From: Legionella gratiana
GTDB lineage: Bacteria; Pseudomonadota; Gammaproteobacteria; Legionellales; Legionellaceae
Assembly: GCF_001467695.1 (NCBI RefSeq)
Contig: NZ_LNYE01000029.1
Coordinates: forward strand, 324,759 to 388,758
Reading direction: 5' to 3'
DNA: 64,000 bases
Positions 29,608 through 38,377 of this stretch are shown here, in pieces (the stretch's first letter is position 1; every line of letters begins with the position of its first letter). Under the pieces are notes generated by a model. It ran no database searches. It was not told where the DNA came from and saw only the letters and a list, made by a program, of their open reading frames with translations. Made by a program: the position numbers and the translations under genes.

Positions 29608-30879
29608 CTATTGCCCCAACATCTCTGGATTACTCACTTCTTCAAGCCTGACTTCATTATTGATTGTTACAGGAGTGCCATTTTGTAATTTTATTTCTCC
29701 GGCGCTTACCACTAATTGCCCTGCTTTAACCCCTTTTTTAATAACTGTATAATTACCTTGTTGCTCACCTACAGTTACGAACACACGTTTCACAGTTAGA
29801 AGATCGGAGCCATCTTTATTTTTCTTGCCGTCTGCATTCTTTTCGATAACATAAACTGCGTTGCCGTATAAGCTGTAAGAGATTGCAGTCGAGGGGACTA
29901 TGACTGTGTTTGGTATCGATGGTTGGCTTATCTCAATCGAAGCAAACATTCCTGGAACGAATGTAAAACTATGGATTTTATTTTGAGTGTTTAGGTCAGA
30001 ATTACAAGAAACAATCGATTTAGTTCCCAAATGTTCTTTTCGAATTTTTACTAGAGGCGATTTTTTAGGATCTTTAATGGCTGCCGTAGGGCAATTGGCA
30101 AGAGTCCCTTGTACAAGCACATTATGAGTGTTTGGATCCACTTTGGAGTTAATTGCGGTCACCTTCGCTTCAAAAAGAGCATTAGGAAATGCTTCTACAG
30201 AAAAGGTGATGATTTGATCGGGTCTTATTTTTTTATAAAGTTGTTCTGGAAGGTAAAATTGCAAATACAGCGGATCAAGTGATTGCAAGGAAACGATTGA
30301 AGTTTGTCCAGGACTGATAAATTGCCCTAAATTTATTTGACGTATACCTAATTTTCCTGCGAAAGGTGCCGTAATATGTTTTTGCTTTATTTGCGCTTCA
30401 GTTCGTTGTAATTTAGCTTGAGCTTGATCGCGATTTGCTCTGGCTTCATCCACGTTGGATATTGGGGATGCACCACGTTTATATAAATCGCTTTGGCGTT
30501 GATAATTTAAATTTCTAATAGCTAATTCTGCTTGATTAAACTTTAGTGTGGCTTGGTCAACACTGTCATCAATTGTTATTAATGGTGCATCTTTATCAAC
30601 ATATTGTCCTGACTCAAAATCAATTTTAATGACATTTCCAGAAGCTTGTGAGTTCACATCAACCCCATTAATTGCTACGAAATTACCTACTGCATTAATT
30701 GTTGGTTGCCAATCTACTGCTTTTGCAACAGCGGAAGCTACAGAAACGGCAGGTGGTTGGTAGTTTGCAAAAAAACGCTTAATCAGGAATGCTTTTATCA
30801 AGTTAAATGCAATGATCCCACCGAAAACAATCAGTAAGATTATTCCCATAATGGTCATTCGCTTTTTTATTAACTTCAT
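29608..30879 (-). CDS. RND efflux periplasmic adaptor (membrane fusion protein)
   Basis: A 423-residue HlyD/AcrA-type adaptor. One N-terminal membrane anchor (about 8-28) is followed by the lipoyl half-motifs VKIDFESGQYVDKDAPLITID and KHITAPFAGKLGIRQINLGQ flanking a helical hairpin, then beta-barrel and membrane-proximal domains. It is longer than usual by about 30-40 residues because of an insert with two cysteines (NCPTAAIKDPKKS to SIVSCNSD, about 270-300). It precedes the pump gene by 118 bases on the same strand. GGGAGAG lies before the ATG. Confidence 0.93.
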   Translation of the reverse strand: MKLIKKRMTIMGIILLIVFGGIIAFNLIKAFLIKRFFANYQPPAVSVASAVAKAVDWQPTINAVGNFVAINGVDVNSQASGNVIKIDFESGQYVDKDAPLITIDDSVDQATLKFNQAELAIRNLNYQRQSDLYKRGASPISNVDEARANRDQAQAKLQRTEAQIKQKHITAPFAGKLGIRQINLGQFISPGQTSIVSLQSLDPLYLQFYLPEQLYKKIRPDQIITFSVEAFPNALFEAKVTAINSKVDPNTHNVLVQGTLANCPTAAIKDPKKSPLVKIRKEHLGTKSIVSCNSDLNTQNKIHSFTFVPGMFASIEISQPSIPNTVIVPSTAISYSLYGNAVYVIEKNADGKKNKDGSDLLTVKRVFVTVGEQQGNYTVIKKGVKAGQLVVSAGEIKLQNGTPVTINNEVRLEEVSNPEMLGQ

Positions 30880-31034
30880 TAATGCTCTCCCGAATTTTTA
30901 GAAAACGCAAATTTTCAAGTTTGCCAAATATAACACGAAAGATAAATTTTATTATCTTTAATTGTATTTAGGTGATTCAATTTTATCGATATTAGATTTA
31001 TAAAAATATATTTCATGGTTACAAAAATATCCTA

Positions 31035-31063
31035 TTGACTAAATTCAACACTTTGTTACTATG
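31035..31063 (+). promoter_or_regulatory. Sigma-70-type promoter for the 31091 gene
   Basis: TTGACT at 31035-31040 and TACTAT at 31058-31063 are separated by 17 bases, the ideal spacing. The start codon lies 27 bases further on, leaving a short leader with AAAGGAG. Confidence 0.7.
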
Positions 31064-31090
31064 CGGCTTTCATCAATCAAAGGAGAAACC

Positions 31091-31540
31091 ATGAAGTTGA
31101 AGTCCTTGTTATTTGCTATTTGTTTTGGATTGTTTGGCCATGCTGTTGCAGCAAATCAACATATGCATCCAAAAGCTAATGAAGTTGACAATAATAAGAA
31201 TGCTGCTAGTAAGCCTTCTATGCTTCCAGGTTATTGTGAAATTGAAGTGATAAATGAGTCTTATACAGATGTGTATGTAGATGGTTTTTTCGATGATAAC
31301 GCTTATTTAAAACCTTTTAGAGTGTTTAGTTTTGATGCGCCTCATTACATTAGCTTGTATTATTACGGTGCTTGTCATTATGGCATGCAGCTTAGAGTTG
31401 CAAGTGCAGGCTCACCTTATTTCATTTATGATCGATGGACTACAGTAGGCTCTACAGTTCATATCGTACCTTATTTAGCGAATGCTCTTAATAAGAGTGA
31501 AAATGATAAAAATGTTAAAGTAGAAGTAACCACAAAATAA
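31091..31540 (+). CDS. Small exported protein of unknown function
   Basis: A 149-residue protein with a clear signal peptide (MKLKSLLFAICFGLFGHAVA, residues 1-20) and a mature part rich in Tyr, Phe and Asp, containing three cysteines or fewer. GGAG seven bases before the ATG fixes the start, ten codons inside the longer frame. I recognise no family. A good sigma-70 promoter precedes it and a strong hairpin terminator follows at 31571, so it is a single-gene unit. Confidence 0.8.
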   Translation: MKLKSLLFAICFGLFGHAVAANQHMHPKANEVDNNKNAASKPSMLPGYCEIEVINESYTDVYVDGFFDDNAYLKPFRVFSFDAPHYISLYYYGACHYGMQLRVASAGSPYFIYDRWTTVGSTVHIVPYLANALNKSENDKNVKVEVTTK

Positions 31541-31570
31541 ATAATCATATATGATTATTTAGTAACAAAT

Positions 31571-31606
31571 AGGGAAGTTGCATTATGATGCAACTTCCCT
31601 ATTTTG
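31571..31606 (+). terminator. Hairpin terminator after the exported-protein gene
   Basis: AGGGAAGTTGCAT and its exact complement form a 13-bp stem with a 4-base loop at 31571-31600, followed by ATTTTGT. The T-run is short but the stem is long. It isolates this gene from the small lipoprotein gene that follows. Confidence 0.8.
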
Positions 31607-31623
31607 TATGAGAGGAATGACTT

Positions 31624-31863
31624 ATGAAACCTGTAATACCTTGTTTTTTACTATTCTCATTGTTGACTTCTTGTAAAATGACTCAGCCTGAATATTATGA
31701 TGCAGGTTATTTTCATTCTGTTCCTCCTCGATCAGAAATATATGGCTTTGATGAACATCCACATGACTATCACCATCCTAATTATGATCATCAATCCGCT
31801 TTCAAAAAAGTAAATACTGATTCTAAAAGTACTAAAGTACAGAAACAACCACAATCTTCGTGA
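31624..31863 (+). CDS. Small His/Tyr-rich lipoprotein, unknown function
   Basis: A 79-residue protein with a lipoprotein signal ending LLTSC (Cys17). The mature part has many His, Tyr and Asp residues (DEHPHDYHHPNYDH), which might bind metal, then a Lys/Ser-rich tail. AGAGG lies before the ATG. No family recognised. Confidence 0.7.
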   Translation: MKPVIPCFLLFSLLTSCKMTQPEYYDAGYFHSVPPRSEIYGFDEHPHDYHHPNYDHQSAFKKVNTDSKSTKVQKQPQSS

Positions 31864-31899
31864 GTATAATTCGGTCTAATTTGTATCACAATTCGTATA

Positions 31900-31940
31900 C
31901 CATTAAATTTTGTGGTACTCTAATGGGGTTTTTTCTTTAG
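31900..31940 (+). terminator. Possible weak terminator
   Basis: CCATTA (31900-31905) can pair with TAATGG (31921-31926), followed by GGTTTTTTCTTT. The stem is short and the loop long, so this is only a candidate end for the small lipoprotein transcript. Confidence 0.35.
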
Positions 31941-31950
31941 GGGGTTGAGG

Positions 31951-32259
31951 ATGCATCACTCACTGAAAATGATATTTGTTGTGCTTTTATCGATAATGGT
32001 TATAGCATGCGTCGCTTCTCCAGGCAGAGAAAGCACAGGAGAGTTTCTTGATAGTTCAACGACAACGACTAAGGTAAAAGCCACATTGGTTAATCAATTA
32101 GGAACGACTGGTTTAGCGGTACAAGTAAAAACCTTTAAAGATGAAGTGCAACTTAGTGGTTTTGTGGCTACAGAACGATTAAAACAACGTGCAGGAGCAA
32201 TTGCTGCAAATGTAGATGGTGTTAGAAGAGTGCGTAATGACATCATTGTTCGACCTTAA
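31951..32259 (+). CDS. BON-domain lipoprotein
   Basis: A 102-residue lipoprotein: signal ending VIAC (Cys16), then one BON domain (TTTTKVKATLVNQLG to VRRVRNDIIV), about residues 35-100. BON domains are found in envelope proteins such as OsmY and DolP and are thought to bind phospholipid. The ATG at 31951 follows an AGGGGG site. The TTG six bases earlier is less likely. It lies 21 bases before glyA and may be co-transcribed with it. Confidence 0.88.
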   Translation: MHHSLKMIFVVLLSIMVIACVASPGRESTGEFLDSSTTTTKVKATLVNQLGTTGLAVQVKTFKDEVQLSGFVATERLKQRAGAIAANVDGVRRVRNDIIVRP

Positions 32260-32280
32260 CTTTTTTCTTTAGGATGACTT

Positions 32281-33534
32281 ATGTTTGATGACAGCTATAC
32301 TCTAAAAAATTTTGATGATGAGATCTTGCAAGCGATTGTTAACGAACAACAACGACAAGAAGAGCATATTGAGCTTATTGCATCAGAAAATTATGTAAGT
32401 CCACGGGTTCTTCAGGCTCAAGGATCTGTATTAACCAATAAGTATGCTGAAGGCTATCCGGGCAAGCGCTATTATGGTGGATGTGAGTATGTTGATGTTG
32501 CTGAGCGATTAGCAATTGCGCGCGCAAAAAAACTTTTTGGTGCCGATTACGTTAACGTTCAACCTCATTCTGGTTCACAAGCCAATGCAGCGGTGATGAT
32601 GGCCTTAATAGCTCCTGGTGATGTAGTTTTGGGAATGTCTTTACCTCACGGTGGACATTTAACTCACGGCTCCAAAGTGAATTTCTCAGGTAAGCTGTAT
32701 GAAGCCATACCTTATGGTGTCGATGCTCAGACCGGTTTGATTGATTACGATGTCTTAGAAGCTTTAGCTTTAGAACATAAACCTAAATTAATCATTGCTG
32801 GATTTTCTGCTTATTCACGGGTTGTTGATTGGCAAAGATTTAGAACAATAGCCGATAAAGTAGGGGCCTATTTAATGGCAGATATGGCGCATGTTGCTGG
32901 TTTAATTGCGGTAGGTCTTTATCCTTCTCCTATACCTTATGCTGATGTCGTAACCACCACTACGCATAAAACATTAAGAGGACCAAGAGGGGGGATGATT
33001 TTATGTCGTGCGAATGAAGAAATTGAAAAAAAATTAAATTCTTCAGTATTTCCTGGGTCTCAAGGTGGGCCATTAATGCATGTAATTGCGGCTAAAGCAG
33101 TTTCTTTTGCGGAAGCTTTACTGCCCGAATTTAAAATCTATCAACAACAAATTTTATTAAATGCAAAAATAATGGCGTCGGTGTTAATGGATAGAGGCTA
33201 TAAAATTGTTTCTGGCGGTACAGATAACCATTTACTATTAGTTGATTTAATTGATAAGAATATTACAGGTAAGGATGCTGATATTGCTTTAGATAAGGCA
33301 AATATTACCGTGAACAAAAATACTGTTCCTAATGATCCGCGTTCTCCGTTTGTCACCAGTGGCTTACGTTTAGGAACTCCTGCAGTCACAACACGAGGAT
33401 TTAAGGAAAAAGAAATTACTCTTTTATCTAATTGGATAGCAGATATTCTTGATGATATTAATAATGAGACGACTATAGCAAAGGTTAAAGAACAGGTCTT
33501 GCTTTTATGTCGTGAGTTTCCGGTTTATAAATAA
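32281..33534 (+). CDS. glyA: Serine hydroxymethyltransferase
   Basis: A 417-residue PLP enzyme converting serine and tetrahydrofolate to glycine and methylene-tetrahydrofolate. The active-site Lys is in [14 protein letters not shown] (about 229). [25 protein letters not shown] and QPHSGSQAN are all standard. Length equals E. coli GlyA (417). Two bases separate it from nrdR, so the two are one transcription unit. Confidence 0.98.
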   Translation: MFDDSYTLKNFDDEILQAIVNEQQRQEEHIELIASENYVSPRVLQAQGSVLTNKYAEGYPGKRYYGGCEYVDVAERLAIARAKKLFGADYVNVQPHSGSQANAAVMMALIAPGDVVLGMSLPHGGHLTHGSKVNFSGKLYEAIPYGVDAQTGLIDYDVLEALALEHKPKLIIAGFSAYSRVVDWQRFRTIADKVGAYLMADMAHVAGLIAVGLYPSPIPYADVVTTTTHKTLRGPRGGMILCRANEEIEKKLNSSVFPGSQGGPLMHVIAAKAVSFAEALLPEFKIYQQQILLNAKIMASVLMDRGYKIVSGGTDNHLLLVDLIDKNITGKDADIALDKANITVNKNTVPNDPRSPFVTSGLRLGTPAVTTRGFKEKEITLLSNWIADILDDINNETTIAKVKEQVLLLCREFPVYK

Positions 33535-33536
33535 TC

Positions 33537-33989
33537 ATGTATTGTCCATTTTGTCATGCAGAAGAAACAAAAGTAGTTGATTCGCGTTTGGTCGCTGAAG
33601 GAACCCAAGTACGGCGAAGACGAGAATGTCTTGTATGCCATGAACGCTTTACTACTTTTGAAACAGCTGAGTTAATCATGCCCTTAATTGTAAAGCGTGA
33701 TGGTAGACGTGAGCCGTTTAATATAGAAAATTTGCGTTCGGGTATGTTAAGGGCTTTGGAAAAAAGACCGGTGAGTGTTGATGCATTGGAGACTGCAATT
33801 ATTTCAATAACTCAAGAAATTCGCCGCCGGGGGGAGCGAGAAATTGATTCTCAGATTGTTGGTGAGTTAGTAATGAAGGAATTGTTTAGTCTGGATCATG
33901 TGGCTTATGTGCGATTTGCCTCGGTCTATAAGCGCTTTAAAGATGTGAGTGATTTTAGGCTAACTATTGATCAGATGAATAAAGATTAA
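33537..33989 (+). CDS. nrdR: Transcriptional repressor of ribonucleotide reductase genes
   Basis: A 150-residue NrdR. A zinc ribbon (CPFC at 3-6, CLVC at 31-34) is followed by an ATP-cone domain ([25 protein letters not shown], about 49-139) that senses dATP/ATP. It represses nrd operons. Position right after glyA is common in gammaproteobacteria. The downstream rib genes often found before nusB are missing here. Confidence 0.97.
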   Translation: MYCPFCHAEETKVVDSRLVAEGTQVRRRRECLVCHERFTTFETAELIMPLIVKRDGRREPFNIENLRSGMLRALEKRPVSVDALETAIISITQEIRRRGEREIDSQIVGELVMKELFSLDHVAYVRFASVYKRFKDVSDFRLTIDQMNKD

Positions 33990-34111
33990 AAGTAACTACT
34001 CACTCTGTATCAAGATGTGTCAAATACGGTCCATTCACCAAGATTTTCTTTTAGAGAGTACTAATGTCTGTTTTATAATGAGTATATTGAGCAATTTATA
34101 GTTATTTATTT

Positions 34112-34576
34112 ATGAAAGTTTATGAGGTTAAGGTGGAAAAGCAGTCAATAAGTGGTAAAAGAAAAGCCAGAAAATTAGCACTTCAGGCTCTTTATCAATG
34201 GTTAATGTCGGGAACAGAGGTGCATGAAATAGAAGCGCAATTTCGCGTTATTAATAAAATGGAAAAAGTAGATGTTGATTATTTTTGCCGTTTATTACAT
34301 GGCGTCCCTGAGCAGGTTACTTCATTAGAGGCACGTATTACTCCTTTTCTTGATCGAGAAATCGCTGCACTTAACCCAATTGAACTTACTGTCTTACGTT
34401 TAGGTTCTTTTGAGTTACTCTATTGTCCTGAAATTCCTTATAAAGTTGTACTTGATGAATCCATCTCTTTGACTAAAGAGTTTGGCTCCCAAGATGGATA
34501 TCGTTATGTCAATGGTGTATTAAATAACCTAGCGCGCCAAGTGCGCTCAATTGAAATCAGTCATAGCAATGAATGA
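34112..34576 (+). CDS. nusB: Transcription antitermination factor NusB
   Basis: A 154-residue all-helical protein that acts with NusE (S10) on boxA RNA in rRNA transcription. GKRKARKLALQALYQWLMSG and the C-terminal KEFGSQDGYRYVNGVLNNLAR are typical. It overlaps thiL by 8 bases, and so is translationally coupled to it. The start could be a GTG 18 bases in, but the ATG is the simplest choice. Confidence 0.95.
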   Translation: MKVYEVKVEKQSISGKRKARKLALQALYQWLMSGTEVHEIEAQFRVINKMEKVDVDYFCRLLHGVPEQVTSLEARITPFLDREIAALNPIELTVLRLGSFELLYCPEIPYKVVLDESISLTKEFGSQDGYRYVNGVLNNLARQVRSIEISHSNE

Positions 34577-35519
34577 GTTTTCACTCATTGCCCAGTTTTT
34601 TAAACCGCTTGATTTAAAAAGTGATGAAGTCTTATTAGGTATTGGTGATGATGCAGCTTGTTTACATCTCTCTGATGGAGTAGATTTGCTGATCAGTACT
34701 GATACTTTAGTTTCAGACGTACACTTTTTGCCTGAATGGAATGCCTATGATATTGCTTGCCGCTCTGTCATGGTCAATGTAAGTGATATGGCAGCTATGG
34801 CTGCAAAACCATGTTGGATCACGCTTGCTTTAACGTTGCCTGAATTAAATTCTAAATGGCTGACTGCGTTTGCTCACGGATTAAAGGATTCGCTAAATCA
34901 GTTGAATATGACGTTAATCGGTGGTGATACAACTAGAGGTCCTTTATCAATTACAATTACTATCTTGGGTACGGCACCTGAGGGACAAGCTATATCACGT
35001 AGTGGTGCGAAACCCGGAGACATTATTTTGGTTTCAGGAGAGCTAGGTGCTGCAGCATTAGCCATTAAATTGCTTGATACAAAGATTCCAAAGCATGAGA
35101 AAGAAGAGTTAATGCATAAACTACTACATCCTAAACCCCGTATTGATTTAATTGATTTTTTGCGACTTCATGCAACAGCAGCTATAGATATCTCTGATGG
35201 ACTTAGTGCAGACTTAAATCATATTTGTGTTGCTAGTGGTGTAGGAGCTTGCCTAAATGAAGATGCAATTCCAACGCATTCGTTACTTAAGAAATATTTG
35301 CATGGTAAAGCAGTTGACTTAGCATTAACAGGCGGCGATGATTATGAGTTATGTTTTACGGTGCCTGAAGATCAATTTCCTTCATTGATGAGCGAATTGA
35401 AGAAAACGAATTTGCTTTGTTATCCTATAGGTGTGATAGAGGATGCACCAGGGATAAGGATAAAAAGTGTGGATAATCAGTGCCATGCATTAAAACCAAT
35501 GGGGTACACGCATTTTTAA
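34569..35519 (+). CDS. thiL: Thiamine-monophosphate kinase
   Basis: A 316-residue ATP-dependent kinase making thiamine pyrophosphate from thiamine monophosphate. GIGDDAACLHLSDG, the metal-binding STDTLVSDVHF, VNVSDMAAMAA and GGDTTRGP motifs are intact. The frame opens at a TTG 18 bases earlier, but the ATG at 34569, inside the end of nusB, begins the conserved NEFSLI. Confidence 0.96.
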   Translation: MNEFSLIAQFFKPLDLKSDEVLLGIGDDAACLHLSDGVDLLISTDTLVSDVHFLPEWNAYDIACRSVMVNVSDMAAMAAKPCWITLALTLPELNSKWLTAFAHGLKDSLNQLNMTLIGGDTTRGPLSITITILGTAPEGQAISRSGAKPGDIILVSGELGAAALAIKLLDTKIPKHEKEELMHKLLHPKPRIDLIDFLRLHATAAIDISDGLSADLNHICVASGVGACLNEDAIPTHSLLKKYLHGKAVDLALTGGDDYELCFTVPEDQFPSLMSELKKTNLLCYPIGVIEDAPGIRIKSVDNQCHALKPMGYTHF

Positions 35520-35565
35520 GTTTTTTGCGTTAGATAACGTTTTAAACCATCTACATTGACGATAT

Positions 35566-36066
35566 ATGAAGTTGAGAACAATGATGAAACAAATGAATTT
35601 GGCTAGAAGTGTATTTCAAGATCCTATTTACTTTATCGCTTTTGGATTTGGCAGTGGATTAATGCCTACAGCACCTGGTACTTGGGGAACATTGGCTGCT
35701 GTCCCTCTTTATTTATTACTTATAGGAACTCATTGGACTGTTTATCTTTTTTTTACATTGATTGCATTTATTTTAGGTGTTTGGGTTTGTGAGAAAGTTT
35801 CTCAAGACCTAGGGATACACGATTATAAAGGGATTGTTTGGGATGAGGTTGTTGGTTATTTATTAACTATGTTTATGGCTCCAAAAGGATTGTCATGGAT
35901 AATTTGTGGTTTTATTTTGTTTCGAATTTTCGATATATGGAAGCCACAGCCTATTGATTATATCGATCAAAAAGTACGTGGTGGGTTAGGAGTTATGCTT
36001 GACGATGTACTAGCAGCGGTTCCTGCTTGGGTAATAATGCAAATTTTAGCATGGGGTTTTGCTTGA
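35566..36066 (+). CDS. pgpA: Phosphatidylglycerophosphatase A
   Basis: A 166-residue inner-membrane phosphatase in phosphatidylglycerol synthesis. GFGSGLMPTAPGTWGTLAAVP near the N-terminus and VWDEVVGY plus LFRIFDIWKPQPIDYID are diagnostic. It closes the common nusB-thiL-pgpA order, 46 bases after thiL. Its TGA overlaps the ATG of the next gene (TGATG). Confidence 0.95.
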   Translation: MKLRTMMKQMNLARSVFQDPIYFIAFGFGSGLMPTAPGTWGTLAAVPLYLLLIGTHWTVYLFFTLIAFILGVWVCEKVSQDLGIHDYKGIVWDEVVGYLLTMFMAPKGLSWIICGFILFRIFDIWKPQPIDYIDQKVRGGLGVMLDDVLAAVPAWVIMQILAWGFA

Positions 36067-37145
36067 TGAATGAGAATCACAAAGAACTCATTAGTATGGG
36101 CTTAACTATAGGAATTATAGTTCTTAGTTTGTTTATTATTCATCGATTTATCCCATCTATGATATGGGCTTCAATTATTGTTATTGCTACTTATCCTTTA
36201 TACGAAAGATGGCGTCGATTTTTTGGAAATAAGGATGATTTATCGGCTTTACTTTTCACAACGTTAATTGGATTACTGTTTTTACTTCCTCTAAGTTGGT
36301 TGGTGGGGCTGCTCATCAAAGAGTTACAAATATTCATCAATTTTTTACAGAGTTTAAATGAAAAAGGAGGCGTGGCCCCTGAGTTCTTGAAAAAATTTCC
36401 TTGGATAGGTAATGACCTAGTTGTTTATTGGGATAATAATATTGGCAAGCCTGGAATGATTAAAGGATTATTATCTAATATTCATTTATCTTTAACACCG
36501 ACCAGTTATTATGTAAAACAAATTGGTTCTAATTTGGCTCATCGAAGTGTACAAGTGGGTTTTACTTTATTAAGTTTGTTTTTCTTCTATCGTGACGGCG
36601 AGCAATTAATCAGACAAATTTATCTTGTAGGTGAAAACTGTTTGGGCAAACGATGGTTCCGCTATGCAGATAGGCTTCCTAGAGCTTTGAGAGCCACAGT
36701 GAATGGAACGATCGTTGTAGGGCTTGGGGTAGGTTTTTTAATGGGAGTTTGTTATGGTTTAGTTGGTTTTCCAGCACCTACTTTGGTTGGATTTATTACT
36801 GCACTTGCTGCAATGATTCCCTTTGTTGTGCCTGTAGTTTTTATTACGGTAGCTATGATTTTATTTGCGTATGGTGGTATGTTTGGCGCAATCGCTGTTC
36901 TTGTTTGGGGAACCTTAGTCATGTTTGTTGCCGATCATTTTATCAAACCGGCACTTATCGGCGGTGCTATTGAATTACCTTTTTTAGCGGTCTTATTTGG
37001 CATCTTAGGGGGGGTTGAAACTTTAGGTTTATTAGGTTTGTTTGTAGGACCTTTAGTTATGGTTTTATTTGTTACCTTATGGCAAGAACCACAAATTCAT
37101 ACAAATTGTAATCAATTGAATGAACAGCATATGAAAGCGTTATGA
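36066..37145 (+). CDS. AI-2E-family inner-membrane transporter (YdiK-like)
   Basis: A 359-residue membrane protein of the AI-2 exporter/PerM family, with about seven or eight hydrophobic segments and the family motif around GFPAPTLVGFITALAAMIPFVVPV. Members export varied small molecules or ions, and the substrate here cannot be told. The start is the ATG at 36066, overlapping the pgpA stop by one base. An upstream in-frame start 13 codons earlier would lie inside pgpA. Confidence 0.9.
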   Translation: MNENHKELISMGLTIGIIVLSLFIIHRFIPSMIWASIIVIATYPLYERWRRFFGNKDDLSALLFTTLIGLLFLLPLSWLVGLLIKELQIFINFLQSLNEKGGVAPEFLKKFPWIGNDLVVYWDNNIGKPGMIKGLLSNIHLSLTPTSYYVKQIGSNLAHRSVQVGFTLLSLFFFYRDGEQLIRQIYLVGENCLGKRWFRYADRLPRALRATVNGTIVVGLGVGFLMGVCYGLVGFPAPTLVGFITALAAMIPFVVPVVFITVAMILFAYGGMFGAIAVLVWGTLVMFVADHFIKPALIGGAIELPFLAVLFGILGGVETLGLLGLFVGPLVMVLFVTLWQEPQIHTNCNQLNEQHMKAL

Positions 37146-37367
37146 ATGTAAGTCCTACCATTCAGTAAACAGGGACATAGGGTGAGTATCACTCATGTTT
37201 AAAGTCGCCATTAAGAATAAAGTGAAGCAATCCAGTTCAAATCTTCAATGCAATATCGTTCTGGATTGCTTCGACTAGGCTCGCAACGACTAAATTCATA
37301 GATCCGGCGAGCGATTACGGCGTAGGGAATATAAGCTTGTAGGGGGAACCTGAACATAAAAGGATAA

Positions 37368-38009
37368 CTACTTATAATCGCATTGGTCAAAGCGATAAAC
37401 GATACCCACATCACCCATTTGAGCTTGGAAAGTTCTTCCAAATGTATCCGAGGAGCTTGTTGCTAAATAACGATATGAAGCATTTAAGGCAAAATTTTCT
37501 GCAAAGTTATAGGTCAACCCAGCAGTACCTTGATAGGCAAAGAGGCCATTACTTTGTTTAAAAAAGATGGCTCCAAATGGACCAGTACTTTCTAAAGAGT
37601 TTTGAATGTAGGCATAGCCAATGCCGACACCAAGAAAAGGGGAAATCGTGGGTAGAATAACGTCCGGGAAATCATAATAAATATTTGCCATACCAATGTT
37701 TGCATTGGTGTTGCCCGAAACACCAATTTGAGGAATAAAAAAAACATCAAAACTTTTGGTATTCGCTTGGAGATAGGTATATTCTATTTCATAGCGAAGT
37801 GGATTACTTTGATACCCTAACCGACCACCCACGTTAAAACCATTTCGATATGCCGCGTCTGAAAAGAAGAAACCAGAATCAAATCGAGAAGTATAGCCAG
37901 GTATATACGAATAGCCACCAAAGACGCTGGAATACCACCCATTGACTGGAGTTGCAGCTGAAGCAAGACCGCTAGCTAATAAAGCGGTAGAAAATAGTGC
38001 TAATTTCAT
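37368..38009 (-). CDS. Outer-membrane beta-barrel protein
   Basis: A 213-residue protein with a signal peptide (MKLALFSTALLASGLASA) and a pattern of alternating hydrophobic residues, aromatic girdles and glycines typical of 8-strand barrels of the OmpA/OmpW/opacity type, such as WYSSVFGGYSYIPG, GGRLGYQSNPLRYEIEYTYL and VGIGYAYIQNSL. The barrel may end at VGIVYRF, with a short tail of five residues. AAGGGAT lies before the ATG. Function unknown. Confidence 0.85.
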   Translation of the reverse strand: MKLALFSTALLASGLASAATPVNGWYSSVFGGYSYIPGYTSRFDSGFFFSDAAYRNGFNVGGRLGYQSNPLRYEIEYTYLQANTKSFDVFFIPQIGVSGNTNANIGMANIYYDFPDVILPTISPFLGVGIGYAYIQNSLESTGPFGAIFFKQSNGLFAYQGTAGLTYNFAENFALNASYRYLATSSSDTFGRTFQAQMGDVGIVYRFDQCDYK

Positions 38010-38377
38010 AACATCCCTTTGTTATTATTTTTTGTCGAATCATGTTAACGTGTTACTTTAAATTTGCAATATCAGAAGCATATATTTTTTTAAGAGGAAT
38101 GTATTCGTGTGGCAAGATCTAAAACCCTGTCTATACTTCAATTTGTTCTCTCTAATTTTAAATTCTTAATCGATAACTAGAGGCATAATATCTCATTCCA
38201 ACCTTAATGAAAATTTATCTTTGTAAGATGGAAATTGAGGCAAAAGGTTCATAGAAAGCAGTAATTGAGAGAAAATGATAATTATTAAAATCTAAAAATG
38301 CATAATAATTTTCTACTTGTATAAAATAAACATTAATGTAATGATAATTTTTGCATCATGAAAAGGGAGTTTCAAAA
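38010..38377. other. Divergent AT-rich spacer
   Basis: About 370 bases between the outer-membrane protein gene and the rightward gene at 38378. Both promoters must lie here, but no convincing box pair stands out. I see no repeat from the families described elsewhere, and no RNA gene or ORF. Confidence 0.5.

Noticed and set aside
37211-37441. Minus-strand ORF of 76 codons downstream of the outer-membrane protein gene
   Set aside because: It overlaps the end of that gene in another frame and has no supporting ribosome site.
38010-38090. Sigma-28 promoter for the outer-membrane barrel gene (TAAAGTAA followed by GATTCGAC)
   Set aside because: The spacing is right but the -10 box differs from GCCGATAA at most positions.
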